Shown here: one piece after another, positions 8,597 to 17,417 of the stretch
How the letters are laid out: each line of letters starts with the position of its first letter
Numbering within the stretch: position 1 is the stretch's first letter
NCBI RefSeq assembly: GCF_006442795.2
Contig: NZ_CP083956.1
Location: 5,557,501-5,621,500, forward strand
Origin: Mesorhizobium sp. B1-1-8
GTDB lineage: Bacteria > Pseudomonadota > Alphaproteobacteria > Rhizobiales > Rhizobiaceae
Direction: 5' to 3'
Length of the DNA: 64,000 bases
Program-made: the position numbers and the translations under genes
The notes under the pieces: generated by a model
The model's database searches: none
The model's input: the letters and a program-made list of their open reading frames with translations, nothing else
Told to the model about the DNA's origin: nothing

Positions 8597-9858
8597 CACA
8601 CGGCCCTCAGCATCTCGAGCCGCCGACCGACCTGGCGAGGCGTTCCTGCGACCAGGCAGAAGGTCAGCACAAACCACACGATCGGATGGCGGATGATCAG
8701 ATGTGGTATGCTGAAGACAGCCACTGACGCCAACAGCACCAAGAGCGCATCGAACTGACTGCGCCAGGCGGACATGGCGGCCGATCCAACGATCCACAAC
8801 AAGACGAGGACGGCCATCAGTCCCCCCTGAAGGTAGAGATCGAGGATCGTGTCGTGAGCCTCAAAGGGCAGGTACGCAAATTGCTGGTCGAAGACCGGCG
8901 GGCGGTCGAGATGCGGACCGGGACCAAGGCCAAGCGACCCGGATTGCAACCCCTTCTCCACCGCCGCCCCCCACAGATAGACCCGAAGTGCGAATGTCTC
9001 GGCCGTTGCTTCCCCGCCGCCGTCCTTGGTGAGGCTCTTGGCGAAATTTTCGACGCTGGTCTCTTCGGTCACGGCGTAAGGCATCATCGCCACTGCGAGC
9101 GGGAGCGCGCCCAGCATCAGCAAAACCGCAATTTGCCGAGGAAGGCTCGGTCGATTGCCGTTGGATGCCAACCAAGCCCTTATGCGCAGTCCAAGGAAAA
9201 CGAGACCGCTGACAACGGTTGTGTAAAGATAGGTGTCGCTCTTGGTCAGCCGTCCGACATAGAAGATCAGAATCAGGCTGGAGAACGCAAGGAACTGCGC
9301 CCATCGATTGCCGGTGGTCGTTCCGAGATGCAGCGCCAATGGACCAAAGATCGCACAATAGAGTGCGAGTTGGTTCGGATTCTCGGACCAGCCGCGGAGC
9401 CGGTCCCAGTACCAGGGATCGACGCCGGACTGATGGAACCAGCCCCAGGCAAGTCCAAGCTGGACGGCAAAGGCGACGTCGGCGATTGCGATCATCCACC
9501 AGCCGGTGCGCCGCAGATGGTGCGCGGCATCGGGCTCCAGCGCCGCCAGGCAGGTGAAGCTCGCCAACAGCACGTAGGCCATGGTGTCGTGCCACACTCC
9601 CGTCATGTAGAGCACGGTGGTCAGATAGCCGACGATCATTCCAATTCCCAAAGCCAGGGAAAACAGCAACCAGAAACTCGCGAGTTGAAAAAAGACCGGC
9701 GTCGCTTCGATGCGGCCGCCAGCAAGTATCCGGATGACCGACAGCATGATCCAAAGCGCCAGGAACAATTCGCCTAAGCCGAATGGCCAGGCCGGCACCG
9801 ATAGTTGCGACGCAAAGGACAGGGTGACGCCGCAGGCAAGCAATCCGTCGCGCAACAT
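8596..9858 (-). CDS. O-antigen ligase / Wzy-like polymerase membrane protein
   Basis: A 420-residue multi-spanning protein with about ten hydrophobic helices. It shows features of the Wzy_C/WaaL superfamily: GRLTKSDTYLY before a mid-protein helix, then a large periplasmic loop containing GLGPGPHLDRPP and FEAHDTILDLYLQGG. It should polymerise repeat units, or ligate the finished glycan to an acceptor, on the periplasmic face. Polymerase is preferred because a Wzx flippase and a GumC-like regulator lie nearby. ATG 9858 overlaps the upstream transferase stop by one base; a GTG one codon earlier is also possible. Confidence 0.83.
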   Translation of the reverse strand: MLRDGLLACGVTLSFASQLSVPAWPFGLGELFLALWIMLSVIRILAGGRIEATPVFFQLASFWLLFSLALGIGMIVGYLTTVLYMTGVWHDTMAYVLLASFTCLAALEPDAAHHLRRTGWWMIAIADVAFAVQLGLAWGWFHQSGVDPWYWDRLRGWSENPNQLALYCAIFGPLALHLGTTTGNRWAQFLAFSSLILIFYVGRLTKSDTYLYTTVVSGLVFLGLRIRAWLASNGNRPSLPRQIAVLLMLGALPLAVAMMPYAVTEETSVENFAKSLTKDGGGEATAETFALRVYLWGAAVEKGLQSGSLGLGPGPHLDRPPVFDQQFAYLPFEAHDTILDLYLQGGLMAVLVLLWIVGSAAMSAWRSQFDALLVLLASVAVFSIPHLIIRHPIVWFVLTFCLVAGTPRQVGRRLEMLRAV

Positions 9859-11066
9859 CACTGCACCCCGCCCAGCCGGCGGTTGCCGATGCCGTCGGCG
9901 AAAGGTGGCAGAGCGAGACCGCCGCCGGGCTGGGCGCTGAGGGTGCGCCCATAGAGGTCGCAGTACTGGTCGACGATCCGCGAAAGCGAAAACCGCTCCC
10001 GAACAAGCGCCGCGGAACGCCCGCCCATGATTGCTCCGAGCGGACGATCCGACAGTATGTCAACTATTCGACTTGCAAGCGCATTGGCGTCGCGCGGCGG
10101 GACGAGGTAACCGTTCCACCCGTCTTCGACGACATCGCTGCAGCCGGGCATCCTTGATGCAACTATCGGCAATCCTGCGAATCCTGCTTCCAGCAATACA
10201 CGCGGAATCCCCTCGCGGTATTGGGTTGGAAAGGCGAACGCGTCGGCCATGCCCAGGAGAGCGGGAACATCCTGGCGTTTCCCCAACGCAATCACGTGAG
10301 GAGCAAGCCGTTTGATCTCGGACTCGTCGACAGCAAACGGTCCTTCCGATTGCCGCGGACCGACAAGCACAAACCGCGCATTCGGCCTCTTGGCGAGGAC
10401 ATGCGGAATCGCTTTGAGGAGCGTCGGTATTCCCTTCTGGCGCGTCAGGCGGCCGACAAAGATGACGACTTCAGCCGACTGCAGCCCAAGTTCCTGCCGC
10501 ATCCTCATTGCCGAGGGGCCAAGGCGTTTGGCCGCTGTGAACGCATCGATGTCGATGCCGGAGCCGCCAATCAGCCGCCTGTCGCCGCGCGCGATCAGCC
10601 GATATTTTTCGAAAAACGCCTGATCCTGGCGGTTTTGGAAAACAGTCACGGCCGTCCAGAACGATGCAAGCCATTGCAGGCCACAAAACACCGGTCGCAG
10701 GGCCAACGCGCGCGGCTCAAGCGATGAGAACGTCCAGCCCAACCCATTTATCGTGCGGATAACCGGAGCCTGTCCACGCACCGCCAGCGGCGCCAGAAGG
10801 TTGGGCTTGGTATCGAAGCTTTGAACGATATCCGGGCGAAGTTCCGATATCAGCCGGCGAAGCATTCTGATGGCTCCAGGCCTGCCGCTGCCGCTGGCGA
10901 AGCGGTCAAATCCGTAACGCGTGTGCGCAATTCCGTGTCGCCGAAATGGAGCCTCATCGCCGCTTGAGATTGCAGATACCCGAAAGCCCCTCTCCCGAAC
11001 CTCCATGAGGAACGGAATTCTTAATGCGTGGTCCTCGCCTCCAACGCAAACCAGATGCGGGCTCAT
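9858..11066 (-). CDS. Family 4 glycosyltransferase (GT-B fold)
   Basis: A 402-residue retaining-type transferase. The N-terminal Rossmann half contains LRPDIVQSFDTKPNLLAPL. The C-terminal half has the GT4 signature VGRLTRQKGIPTLLKA and the E-x7-E-type stretch EGIPRVLLEAGFAGLPIVAS that binds the nucleotide sugar. It resembles PglA/WcaL-like enzymes that extend lipid-linked oligosaccharides; the sugar is not known. ATG 11066 is chosen because CGGGAG stands about eight bases upstream and the conserved domain begins at once; the frame to 11294 adds an unrelated head. It is the first gene of a four-gene operon whose later members overlap or nearly touch. Confidence 0.88.
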   Translation of the reverse strand: MSPHLVCVGGEDHALRIPFLMEVRERGFRVSAISSGDEAPFRRHGIAHTRYGFDRFASGSGRPGAIRMLRRLISELRPDIVQSFDTKPNLLAPLAVRGQAPVIRTINGLGWTFSSLEPRALALRPVFCGLQWLASFWTAVTVFQNRQDQAFFEKYRLIARGDRRLIGGSGIDIDAFTAAKRLGPSAMRMRQELGLQSAEVVIFVGRLTRQKGIPTLLKAIPHVLAKRPNARFVLVGPRQSEGPFAVDESEIKRLAPHVIALGKRQDVPALLGMADAFAFPTQYREGIPRVLLEAGFAGLPIVASRMPGCSDVVEDGWNGYLVPPRDANALASRIVDILSDRPLGAIMGGRSAALVRERFSLSRIVDQYCDLYGRTLSAQPGGGLALPPFADGIGNRRLGGVQ

Positions 11067-11471
11067 CTTGCCGCTCCCGCAACCCAGCGGTGCTTCGGCA
11101 GCCGCAAGTGGTTCGAAGCTGAATTGTGTCTCATGGCCCGATTTCGTCGCGATGGGATGCGATGCCAAGCTACGGGCAGGCCTGATCTTTGTCCTCGTAT
11201 GTTCGAATGACGTTGACTTCACCGACACCGCGGGGGCAACGGTGAGTTGGCCAGGTTCCGGAGAACGCGAGACCAACGTTGTTTGAGATCGCACCGCCTA
11301 AAGCATGTCTTTGTCCCGAAACCGCTGCACACTTTCGGGACATGCATTGGTGGTTCCGGGCAGGCGTGCGGCGCTACCGGCAAAACGGGCGTCCAGCCAT
11401 CAGGTCAACGAGGCTGGCGGCCTCTTGGGGAAGCGGCGTTTATCGCCAAACTCGCCACCAGGACAGAGAGT
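11067..11471. other. Gap upstream of the polysaccharide operon
   Basis: No convincing gene lies in these 405 bases. The region holds the promoter of the minus-strand GT4-Wzy-amidotransferase-GumC operon and a family B repeat at 11300-11348. The rest shows no strong stem, tandem repeat or recognised operator. Confidence 0.5.
11300..11348. repeat. Dispersed palindromic repeat, family B copy 2
   Basis: AAGCATGTCTTTGTCCCGAA and CTTTCGGGACATGC form the same nested stem as the copy at 4296-4346; the right arm here has lost two bases and ends CATGCATT. Two copies therefore bracket the GT4-to-GumC operon, one at each end. Confidence 0.8.
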
Positions 11472-11702
11472 TTATTGCTGCCCATTACGCGGAGAGAGGT
11501 AAGGTCTATCGGAGAATGTATACTCGTATGCGCGGTGTCGCCGATCTTCTTCGAACACCCTGATCCAGCGGACCTCGGAGCTTCGGAGCGTGATGTCCCG
11601 TTTTGTCGCAAGTTTTGCAGCTCGGAAGGGTGTCGGTGCAGCAACCCGGTGCGTGACCACCACCTTGCCAGCGAAAATCTCCTCGACCTCGTAGTTCGGC
11701 AT
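11472..11702 (-). CDS. Small conserved-looking protein of unknown function
   Basis: A 76-residue soluble protein beginning MPNYEVEEIFAGKVVVTHRV, rich in charged residues, with no signal peptide or membrane segment. The start is well supported: GGGAGG lies five bases before ATG 11702. Its beta-rich, evenly charged composition looks like a real folded protein, and I associate this type with small rhizobial hypothetical proteins, but no function can be assigned. It stands alone between the polysaccharide and secretion clusters, in the same orientation as both minus-strand neighbours. Confidence 0.65.
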   Translation of the reverse strand: MPNYEVEEIFAGKVVVTHRVAAPTPFRAAKLATKRDITLRSSEVRWIRVFEEDRRHRAYEYTFSDRPYLSPRNGQQ

Positions 11703-11895
11703 TTGGTCCTCCCGCACCAGCAATCATAAACCTCGATCACTGGGAATTGTTCCCGGCGGAGGCCAGGAAAATCATCGGGCGGGTATGCCAATAGTATATG
11801 ATCAGCCCAAGACCGTCCATGGGGCGCGAGCCAGCCTGTCTTCCGGCTGAGACTCCTCTGATTTGTCGACGATTGACGGATATCAGACGACCGAT

Positions 11896-11922
11896 CCGGC
11901 AGGAACGTCCAGTTCCTGCCGG
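11896..11922 (-). terminator. Hairpin downstream of the RTX gene
   Basis: Perfect 11-base arms CCGGCAGGAAC and GTTCCTGCCGG around a five-base loop, 12 bases beyond the RTX stop codon. There is no T-run on either strand, so it may act as a 3-prime stabilising stem or a weak terminator. Confidence 0.6.
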
Positions 11923-11934
11923 AAAGGCGCGTCT

Positions 11935-13671
11935 TCAAACCACGAAAAACGAATTCGCGTGGAGGGAGAGATGCGGCGCAAGCGTGGCAAAGTGCGTCGG
12001 GGCGTGGCCGCCGCTTCCGTCGCTGTCAAAAGAGAGCGCCCCGGTCGAACTGTCGTAGACGATGTGGTCGCCGGCCGCATGCGCGGCTTTACCGATGTGG
12101 AAATTGGCGGCGGAAAGCGCACCCGGGTGAAGTCCGGTGAATACGCTATGGTCGAGTTGAATCTTGTCCTGGGAGACGTTGAAGTCCGTGATCCGATCGA
12201 CGTTTCCGGCGCCAAGAGCCGTATTGAACACAAAAGTGTCCTTGCCGCCCAGGCCCGTCAACGTGTCGGAACCGCCACCACCGTTGATCTTGTTGGCGCC
12301 GGCATTGCCCTGGATGGTCTGGGCCAACTCATTGCCGGTCAAGTTGATCGCGGCCTTGCCGTTGGCCTGCATGGTGGCGAGGTGCTCAACGGATGAGCCC
12401 GCTGAGAGAGCATAGCTCACAGAGGCAAGCACCTTATCGATGCCGCCGCCTTTCTGCTCCAACACCTTGTCATGCGCATTGTCGACATAGTAGGTGTCGT
12501 TGCCGCCGTAGCCCTTCATGGTGTCGGCACCGCCGCCGCCATTGATCTTATTGGCGCCGTAGTTGCCGTTGATTGCCTGGCCGAACTCATTGCCCTTCAA
12601 GTTGATCGCCGCCTTGCCGCCCGTATTTGTGGTGGAGAGTTGCTCGACGTGCGAACCGGCCGATAGAGCGTAGCTGACCGAGGCCAGCACCTTGTCGAAG
12701 CCGCCGTTTGCCGCCTCCATCACCTTATCGTGCGCGTTGTTGGCATAGTAGGTGTCATTGCCATTGGTCGGGTGGAATGAATCCGCGCCCTTTGTGCCAT
12801 GGAAAATATGATCGCCGGCCGATGACTTGACGGGATCAGAGGGCGAGGTGGGCTGTGAAGTCGGGGGCGGTGTCGGGTCTGAGGTTGGCGGCACCGGCTC
12901 GGAAGTTGACGGAGGCGTCGATGAGGTCGACCCGGCGTTGTGCTGGCGGAAGACGGCCTGCAGCTCAGGCGAGTTCTCAAGCGCGGTGTCGCCGTTCTGC
13001 GAGCCCCACGCGTAGGCATAGTCGAACGCCGGCGACGGAACCAGCTTGGCCCAGTGATCCATCATCGTCTGCATCTCAGATGCGTTGGGCATGACGTGTT
13101 TTCCGCCCGTGTCGGTCGCCCAGCCGCCACCGCCGAACGCCTGATACACCGGAATGATCTTGTCGGCGGGGATGCCGGACTTCACCGCCGCGGCCACGGC
13201 TCTGTCGATCATATTGTAGTCGACAGTCGTCGTGCCGGTGCGTACCGGATAGGGATCCAGGCCATAATAGTCGATGCCAGTGCTCGCCGGATTGTAGGTG
13301 TTGGAAAAATCCGGATTGGTCGACGATCCCATGTTCATCATCGTGATGAAGGTCTTGGCGCCCGGGAAGTGAGAATGGATCCAGTCGGATTCCGCCTTTA
13401 GATTTGCGGTGCTCGCATAGGTCCCCCATCTGCCGGTGGGATCCGGCTCATCCATGAGAAAGAATCCGAACACCTTCGGGTTGTTGAGGAAAGGAGTGAC
13501 CTTGTCGATGAACGATTGGGTGACGCCGTCATGGGCGCTGAGATAAACCAAGCCCTTCATTCCGTCAGGCAGTGCATTGACCTGCGAAAGATACTGCACA
13601 TCGACCAGGTTGAACCCGGCGCCTGCAACTTCGGCAGCAGATCCGCCCGAAGCATAATGGAGAGTTGCCAT
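11935..13671 (-). CDS. Secreted glycosidase-like protein with RTX calcium-binding repeats
   Basis: A 578-residue protein in three parts. Residues 1 to about 250 look like a TIM-barrel glycoside-hydrolase-type domain (VFGFFLMDEPDPTG and GIDYYGLDPYPVRTG carry acidic and aromatic residues at plausible active-site positions). A Pro/Ser/Thr-rich linker follows (about 252-290). Then come two 86-residue direct repeats (about 304-389 and 390-475) that hold glycine-aspartate motifs such as GGGGADTMKGYGGNDT. The C-terminus ends in hydrophobic NSFFVV, as in type I secretion substrates, and no N-terminal signal is present. AAGGA stands seven bases before ATG 13671. It is divergent from the type I exporter genes and is very likely their client. 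The substrate is unknown. Confidence 0.82.
   Translation of the reverse strand: MATLHYASGGSAAEVAGAGFNLVDVQYLSQVNALPDGMKGLVYLSAHDGVTQSFIDKVTPFLNNPKVFGFFLMDEPDPTGRWGTYASTANLKAESDWIHSHFPGAKTFITMMNMGSSTNPDFSNTYNPASTGIDYYGLDPYPVRTGTTTVDYNMIDRAVAAAVKSGIPADKIIPVYQAFGGGGWATDTGGKHVMPNASEMQTMMDHWAKLVPSPAFDYAYAWGSQNGDTALENSPELQAVFRQHNAGSTSSTPPSTSEPVPPTSDPTPPPTSQPTSPSDPVKSSAGDHIFHGTKGADSFHPTNGNDTYYANNAHDKVMEAANGGFDKVLASVSYALSAGSHVEQLSTTNTGGKAAINLKGNEFGQAINGNYGANKINGGGGADTMKGYGGNDTYYVDNAHDKVLEQKGGGIDKVLASVSYALSAGSSVEHLATMQANGKAAINLTGNELAQTIQGNAGANKINGGGGSDTLTGLGGKDTFVFNTALGAGNVDRITDFNVSQDKIQLDHSVFTGLHPGALSAANFHIGKAAHAAGDHIVYDSSTGALSFDSDGSGGHAPTHFATLAPHLSLHANSFFVV
12247..12762 (-). repeat. Tandem duplication of 258 bp inside the RTX gene
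   Basis: Two in-frame 86-codon units run in tandem; the GNDTYY-encoding boxes lie at 12751-12762 and 12493-12504, which sets the period at 258 bases. Both units share HDKV, DKVLASVSYALSAGS, KAAINL, GANKINGGGG and other blocks, and differ at scattered codons. This is a domain duplication rather than a recent exact repeat. Confidence 0.75.
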
Positions 13672-14103
13672 GCTTTTTCCTTTTGTCTGATGATTCGGCA
13701 ACGCACCCCCGCAGCGGCTTGGTTAACGGAAAGCTATATTAGACAGAAATCACATAAGGATATCGTCGGTCAAAATAATTGATCAGCAGGAAAAAAGGGG
13801 CCGCCACGAGGATCGGCAGGTAACCCGCTAAGTTTGCCGTTTATAAGCGGAATTGCCGATTCCCCGCCCTGGGTAAACCTGGGCTTGCGCCAGGGTCATC
13901 CACTGAATTCACAGATTTGTCAGTCCCTGAATCCGAGCCACGATCATGATTTCGCTTCATTTTGAATAAACCTCGAATAACTTAGCGACGCCTTATGTCC
14001 GGTAATGTCACGCGGACCGGACGATTCCCCCGAGTAAGAGGTTGTTTACATTGGACCGAGCCAAGAAAGCCACGCGGCACTTCCGCGTGAAAAATTGCGG
14101 ATT
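13672..14103. other. Divergent promoter region of the type I secretion island
   Basis: These 432 bases separate the RTX gene from the exporter genes. The section 13720-13990 is clearly richer in A+T than the coding DNA around it. CACGCGG and CCGCGTG (14071-14089) form a seven-base stem around a five-base loop just before the exporter start. No sigma-54 motif or gene was found. Confidence 0.6.
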
Positions 14104-15852
14104 ATGAAGACAAGCCAGGAACACTCTCCCCCTCTACGCTTCGCCATATTGGACTGCGTGCCCGGACTGATCGGCGTTGGAGTTTTTTCAGCTGTAATAA
14201 ATGTGCTGGGGCTGACCGGATCCCTCTATATGCTCCAGATCTATGATCGGGTGCTGCCTTCCCAGAGCGTTCCGACACTGATCGGATTTACCGTCGGGAT
14301 GCTGGGTCTTTATGCCGCCTACGGGTTGCTCGATTTCGTGCGGCTTCGCCTGCTGGTCCGCATTGGCAGCCGGCTCTACAGGAACCTGCACCAAAAGGCA
14401 TTTTCCATATCGCTGCTGCTGCCGCTCAAGGCCGGCCGGGAAGCGGACCGGGTGCAGCCGCTGCGGGACCTCGACCAGTTACGCGGCTTCCTGTCGGGAT
14501 CGGGGCCGACTGTGGTCTTCGACGCTCCTTGGATCCCGTTTTATCTGCTGATCATCTATATGCTGCACCCGGCGCTCGGCGTGCTGGCGACGATCGGCGC
14601 GCTTGCCGTCGTGATGCTGACTGCGGTCGCGGAGGTGCTTGGTCGCCGGCCAGCCAGGCTGGCATCGGAAGCCATCCTAACGCAGCGTTTCCTTGCCGAT
14701 GCCGGCCGCCGCAACGCGGAGGTCGTCCATGCCATGGGGCTTTCCTCCAGGCTCGCCGCGCGCTGGGGCGGGATCATACATGCCCATCTCACGCATCAGG
14801 AGCGGCTCTCCGATGTCATCGGAGGAACCGGTTCTCTGTCGAAGGCGCTGAGGATGGCGCTGCAATCCCTTGTGCTGGGACTTGGCGCCTATCTGGTGAT
14901 CGGCGGTGAGGCTTCCCCCGGCGTGATCATCGCATCCTCCATATTGCTGGGCCGCGCGCTGGCTCCCGTGGATGCCGCCATCGCCAACTGGCGGGGATTC
15001 CTGTCGACCCGGCAGAGCTATTTCCAGCTGAAGGCGACGCTCGATGCGTTCGGAAGCCCTGTTGAGCCCATGGAACTGCCACGCCCGCAAACGCGGCTGA
15101 CGGTCGAGAAATTGACGGTAGCGCCGCCAGGCTTGCCAAAACCGACGGTGGTCGACGTCAGCTTCCAGCTGTCCAGCGGTGCAGGAATGGCCATCGTCGG
15201 CCCGAGCGGCGCGGGCAAGACGACGCTGGTGCGCGCGCTGGTCGGAATCTGGACCCCGCTTCACGGAAAAGTAAGACTGGACGGGGCCTCTCTCGATCAG
15301 TGGGATCCACATTCGCTCGGCGCCCATATCGGCTATCTGCCGCAGGATGTGGAGCTCTTCGACGGGACCGTCGCGGACAACATTTCAAGGTTCGGCGGCA
15401 AGGCCGATGCCAAAGGCGTGCTGGCGGCAGCCAGAGACGCGGGCGTCTACTCGATGATCATGCATTTGCCGGAAGGTTTCCAGACCCGCATCGGCGAGGG
15501 CGGCAGGGCCTTGTCGGCAGGACAAAGGCAACTCATCGGCCTCGCACGGGCGCTTTATGGCGATCCGTTTCTGGTCGTCCTGGACGAGCCCAATTCCAAC
15601 CTGGACGTGGAAGGCGACGCTGCCTTGGCCACGGCGATCCAGGCGGTGCGCCAGCGTGGAGGCGTCGTCATCGTCGTCGCACACCGCCCGTCCGCCCTTA
15701 CCAACATCGACCAGGTCCTGGTCTTGTCTAACGGCACGATCCGCTCGTTCGGCTCGCGCGAGCAGGTGCTGACCAGCATGGCGCAGCCGCCCGCTGCGAA
15801 CCGTTCCTCTCCGGTGATCCCGCTGCAGAAAGGCGTGAGCGGACATGCGTGA
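14104..15852 (+). CDS. Type I secretion ABC transporter (PrtD/HlyB-like)
   Basis: A 582-residue inner-membrane permease-ATPase that exports C-terminally tagged proteins directly to the outside. An N-terminal transmembrane domain (to about 310, with SLYMLQIYDRVLPSQSVPTL typical of PrtD/AprD) is followed by the ATPase: Walker A GPSGAGKT (366-373), signature LSAGQ (about 470, Ala for the usual Gly) and Walker B FLVVLDEPNSNLD. There is no peptidase C39 head, which fits an RTX substrate. ATG 14104 is used; an in-frame TTG at 14095 would add three residues, and neither has a clear ribosome-binding site. The last eight bases overlap the adaptor gene. Confidence 0.9.
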   Translation: MKTSQEHSPPLRFAILDCVPGLIGVGVFSAVINVLGLTGSLYMLQIYDRVLPSQSVPTLIGFTVGMLGLYAAYGLLDFVRLRLLVRIGSRLYRNLHQKAFSISLLLPLKAGREADRVQPLRDLDQLRGFLSGSGPTVVFDAPWIPFYLLIIYMLHPALGVLATIGALAVVMLTAVAEVLGRRPARLASEAILTQRFLADAGRRNAEVVHAMGLSSRLAARWGGIIHAHLTHQERLSDVIGGTGSLSKALRMALQSLVLGLGAYLVIGGEASPGVIIASSILLGRALAPVDAAIANWRGFLSTRQSYFQLKATLDAFGSPVEPMELPRPQTRLTVEKLTVAPPGLPKPTVVDVSFQLSSGAGMAIVGPSGAGKTTLVRALVGIWTPLHGKVRLDGASLDQWDPHSLGAHIGYLPQDVELFDGTVADNISRFGGKADAKGVLAAARDAGVYSMIMHLPEGFQTRIGEGGRALSAGQRQLIGLARALYGDPFLVVLDEPNSNLDVEGDAALATAIQAVRQRGGVVIVVAHRPSALTNIDQVLVLSNGTIRSFGSREQVLTSMAQPPAANRSSPVIPLQKGVSGHA

Positions 15853-17218
15853 TCTTCTGCCCCGCCTTTTTACGCTCCTGCCGTCCTATGCTGGCCTCGG
15901 CGCTGGTCAGCGCTCCGCTGAAACTGGCTTGCTCAAGAGGCCAGGCAGGATATGGCCCAGCATGGCGCTCGGCCTTAGCGTGACTTCATTGCTGGTCGTC
16001 GGCGGAGGACTCTGGCTTGGCCTGACCAAGATAGCGGGCGCGGTGATCGCGCCGGCGACCGTGGTGGTCGAGACCAACACCAAAAAGGTTCAACATCAGA
16101 CCGGAGGCACGATCGGGGGCATCTTCGCGCAAGACGGCGACCATGTGCGGGCCGGCGCCGTTTTGGTCAGGCTGGATGACACGCTTCCGCGGGCCAACCT
16201 GAAGATCATCAGCGAGGATCTCGATCGCACCACCGTCCGCCTTGCCCGGCTGGAGGCCGAACGCCAGGGGCTGCCGACGATGCAGCTTCCAGCCAGCCTC
16301 CAGGCGGAAATGGGCAGGCCGGACCTGGCCGCGCTTGTCAATGGCGAGCGCATTCTGTTCGACACGCGTGCATCGGCATTGGCAGGGCAAAAGGCGCTTT
16401 TGCGGAGCCAGACGGAACAGCTCCAGCGCCAGATCGAAGGTCTCAAGGCGCAGCAGACCGCAACAGATGAGTCAGCGGTTTTCCTCGGCAGCGACCTTAC
16501 GGATGTCAATTCTCTTTATTCGAAGAAGTTGGTGTCCAAGGAGCGGGTGAGCAACGTCAGGTTGGATGCGACACGGGCCAAGGGTGAATCCGGGCGGCTG
16601 GCGGCTGCGGTGGCCGAGGCTCAGGCCAAGATCAGCGAGACCGAGCTGCAGATCCTGCAGCTTGACGAGCAAAGGCGCAGCGATGTGACGAGCGAGCTTC
16701 GCGAAACGGAAGCCAAGTGGACCGAACTCAACGAGCGCAAGGTCGTGGCGCAGGACGAGCTGACCAAGACGGAAATTCGCGCTCCGCAATCCGGGACGAT
16801 ACAACAGTCTTCCGTCCACACGGTTGGCGGCGTAGTCGCCCCGGGCGAGCTGCTTATGACGATCATTCCCGACGCCGACAACCTCGTTGTGGACGCGCTG
16901 ATCCCGCCGTCCCGAATAGACGACGTACGCCCGGGACAAAGCGTATCGATCCGGTTTCCGGCTTTTGACGTCGGCACCACGCCTGTCTGCGAGGGCTCGG
17001 TCAAATACATCTCCGCCGACCTGATCAGAGATCCGCAGCGTCAGCTTTCGTATTTTTCGGCGCGCATCAAGGTCGAGAACAAATCGAACTGTCTGACGGA
17101 AGCCAAGGAACTGAGACCGGGCATGCCGGCCGAGGTTCACATCCGCACCGATGAGCGCAGCGTTTGGTCTTATCTGTTGAAACCTCTGACGGATCAGATG
17201 TCCAAGGCTTTCCGATAG
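15845..17218 (+). CDS. Type I secretion membrane-fusion protein (HlyD/PrtE family)
   Basis: A 457-residue periplasmic adaptor with one membrane helix near residues 41-60, a barrel-sandwich half (VVVETNTKKVQHQTGGTIG), a long alpha-helical hairpin rich in Gln, Glu and Ala (about 130-300), and a second half-motif APQSGTIQQSSVHTVGGVV, as in HlyD proteins. It links the ABC exporter to a TolC-like outer-membrane channel, which is not encoded in this window. Its ATG lies eight bases inside the end of the ABC gene, so the two are translationally coupled. Confidence 0.9.
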   Translation: MRDLLPRLFTLLPSYAGLGAGQRSAETGLLKRPGRIWPSMALGLSVTSLLVVGGGLWLGLTKIAGAVIAPATVVVETNTKKVQHQTGGTIGGIFAQDGDHVRAGAVLVRLDDTLPRANLKIISEDLDRTTVRLARLEAERQGLPTMQLPASLQAEMGRPDLAALVNGERILFDTRASALAGQKALLRSQTEQLQRQIEGLKAQQTATDESAVFLGSDLTDVNSLYSKKLVSKERVSNVRLDATRAKGESGRLAAAVAEAQAKISETELQILQLDEQRRSDVTSELRETEAKWTELNERKVVAQDELTKTEIRAPQSGTIQQSSVHTVGGVVAPGELLMTIIPDADNLVVDALIPPSRIDDVRPGQSVSIRFPAFDVGTTPVCEGSVKYISADLIRDPQRQLSYFSARIKVENKSNCLTEAKELRPGMPAEVHIRTDERSVWSYLLKPLTDQMSKAFR

Positions 17219-17417
17219 CAGGACGGTGGTCCTCCGGCAGGCCATGCCGGCCACCCTGTTCGACCTGCCGCCGATCGCCGGCGGCTGACGACGTCGAATT
17301 CGCCCAGCCGCCGAATATCCGCTGAGCGGCTTGCGCGAAAATCCGATTGGCAAGATTGTACCCGACGGCAGCCGGGCAAACCGGCACGCCGCAATCGGTA
17401 TGGCTGCTGGAAATCGA

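Noticed and set aside
8597..8797. N-terminal extension of the asparagine-synthase-like frame
   Set aside because: The class II glutaminase needs Cys2 after Met at 8596; the extension overlaps the Wzy gene.
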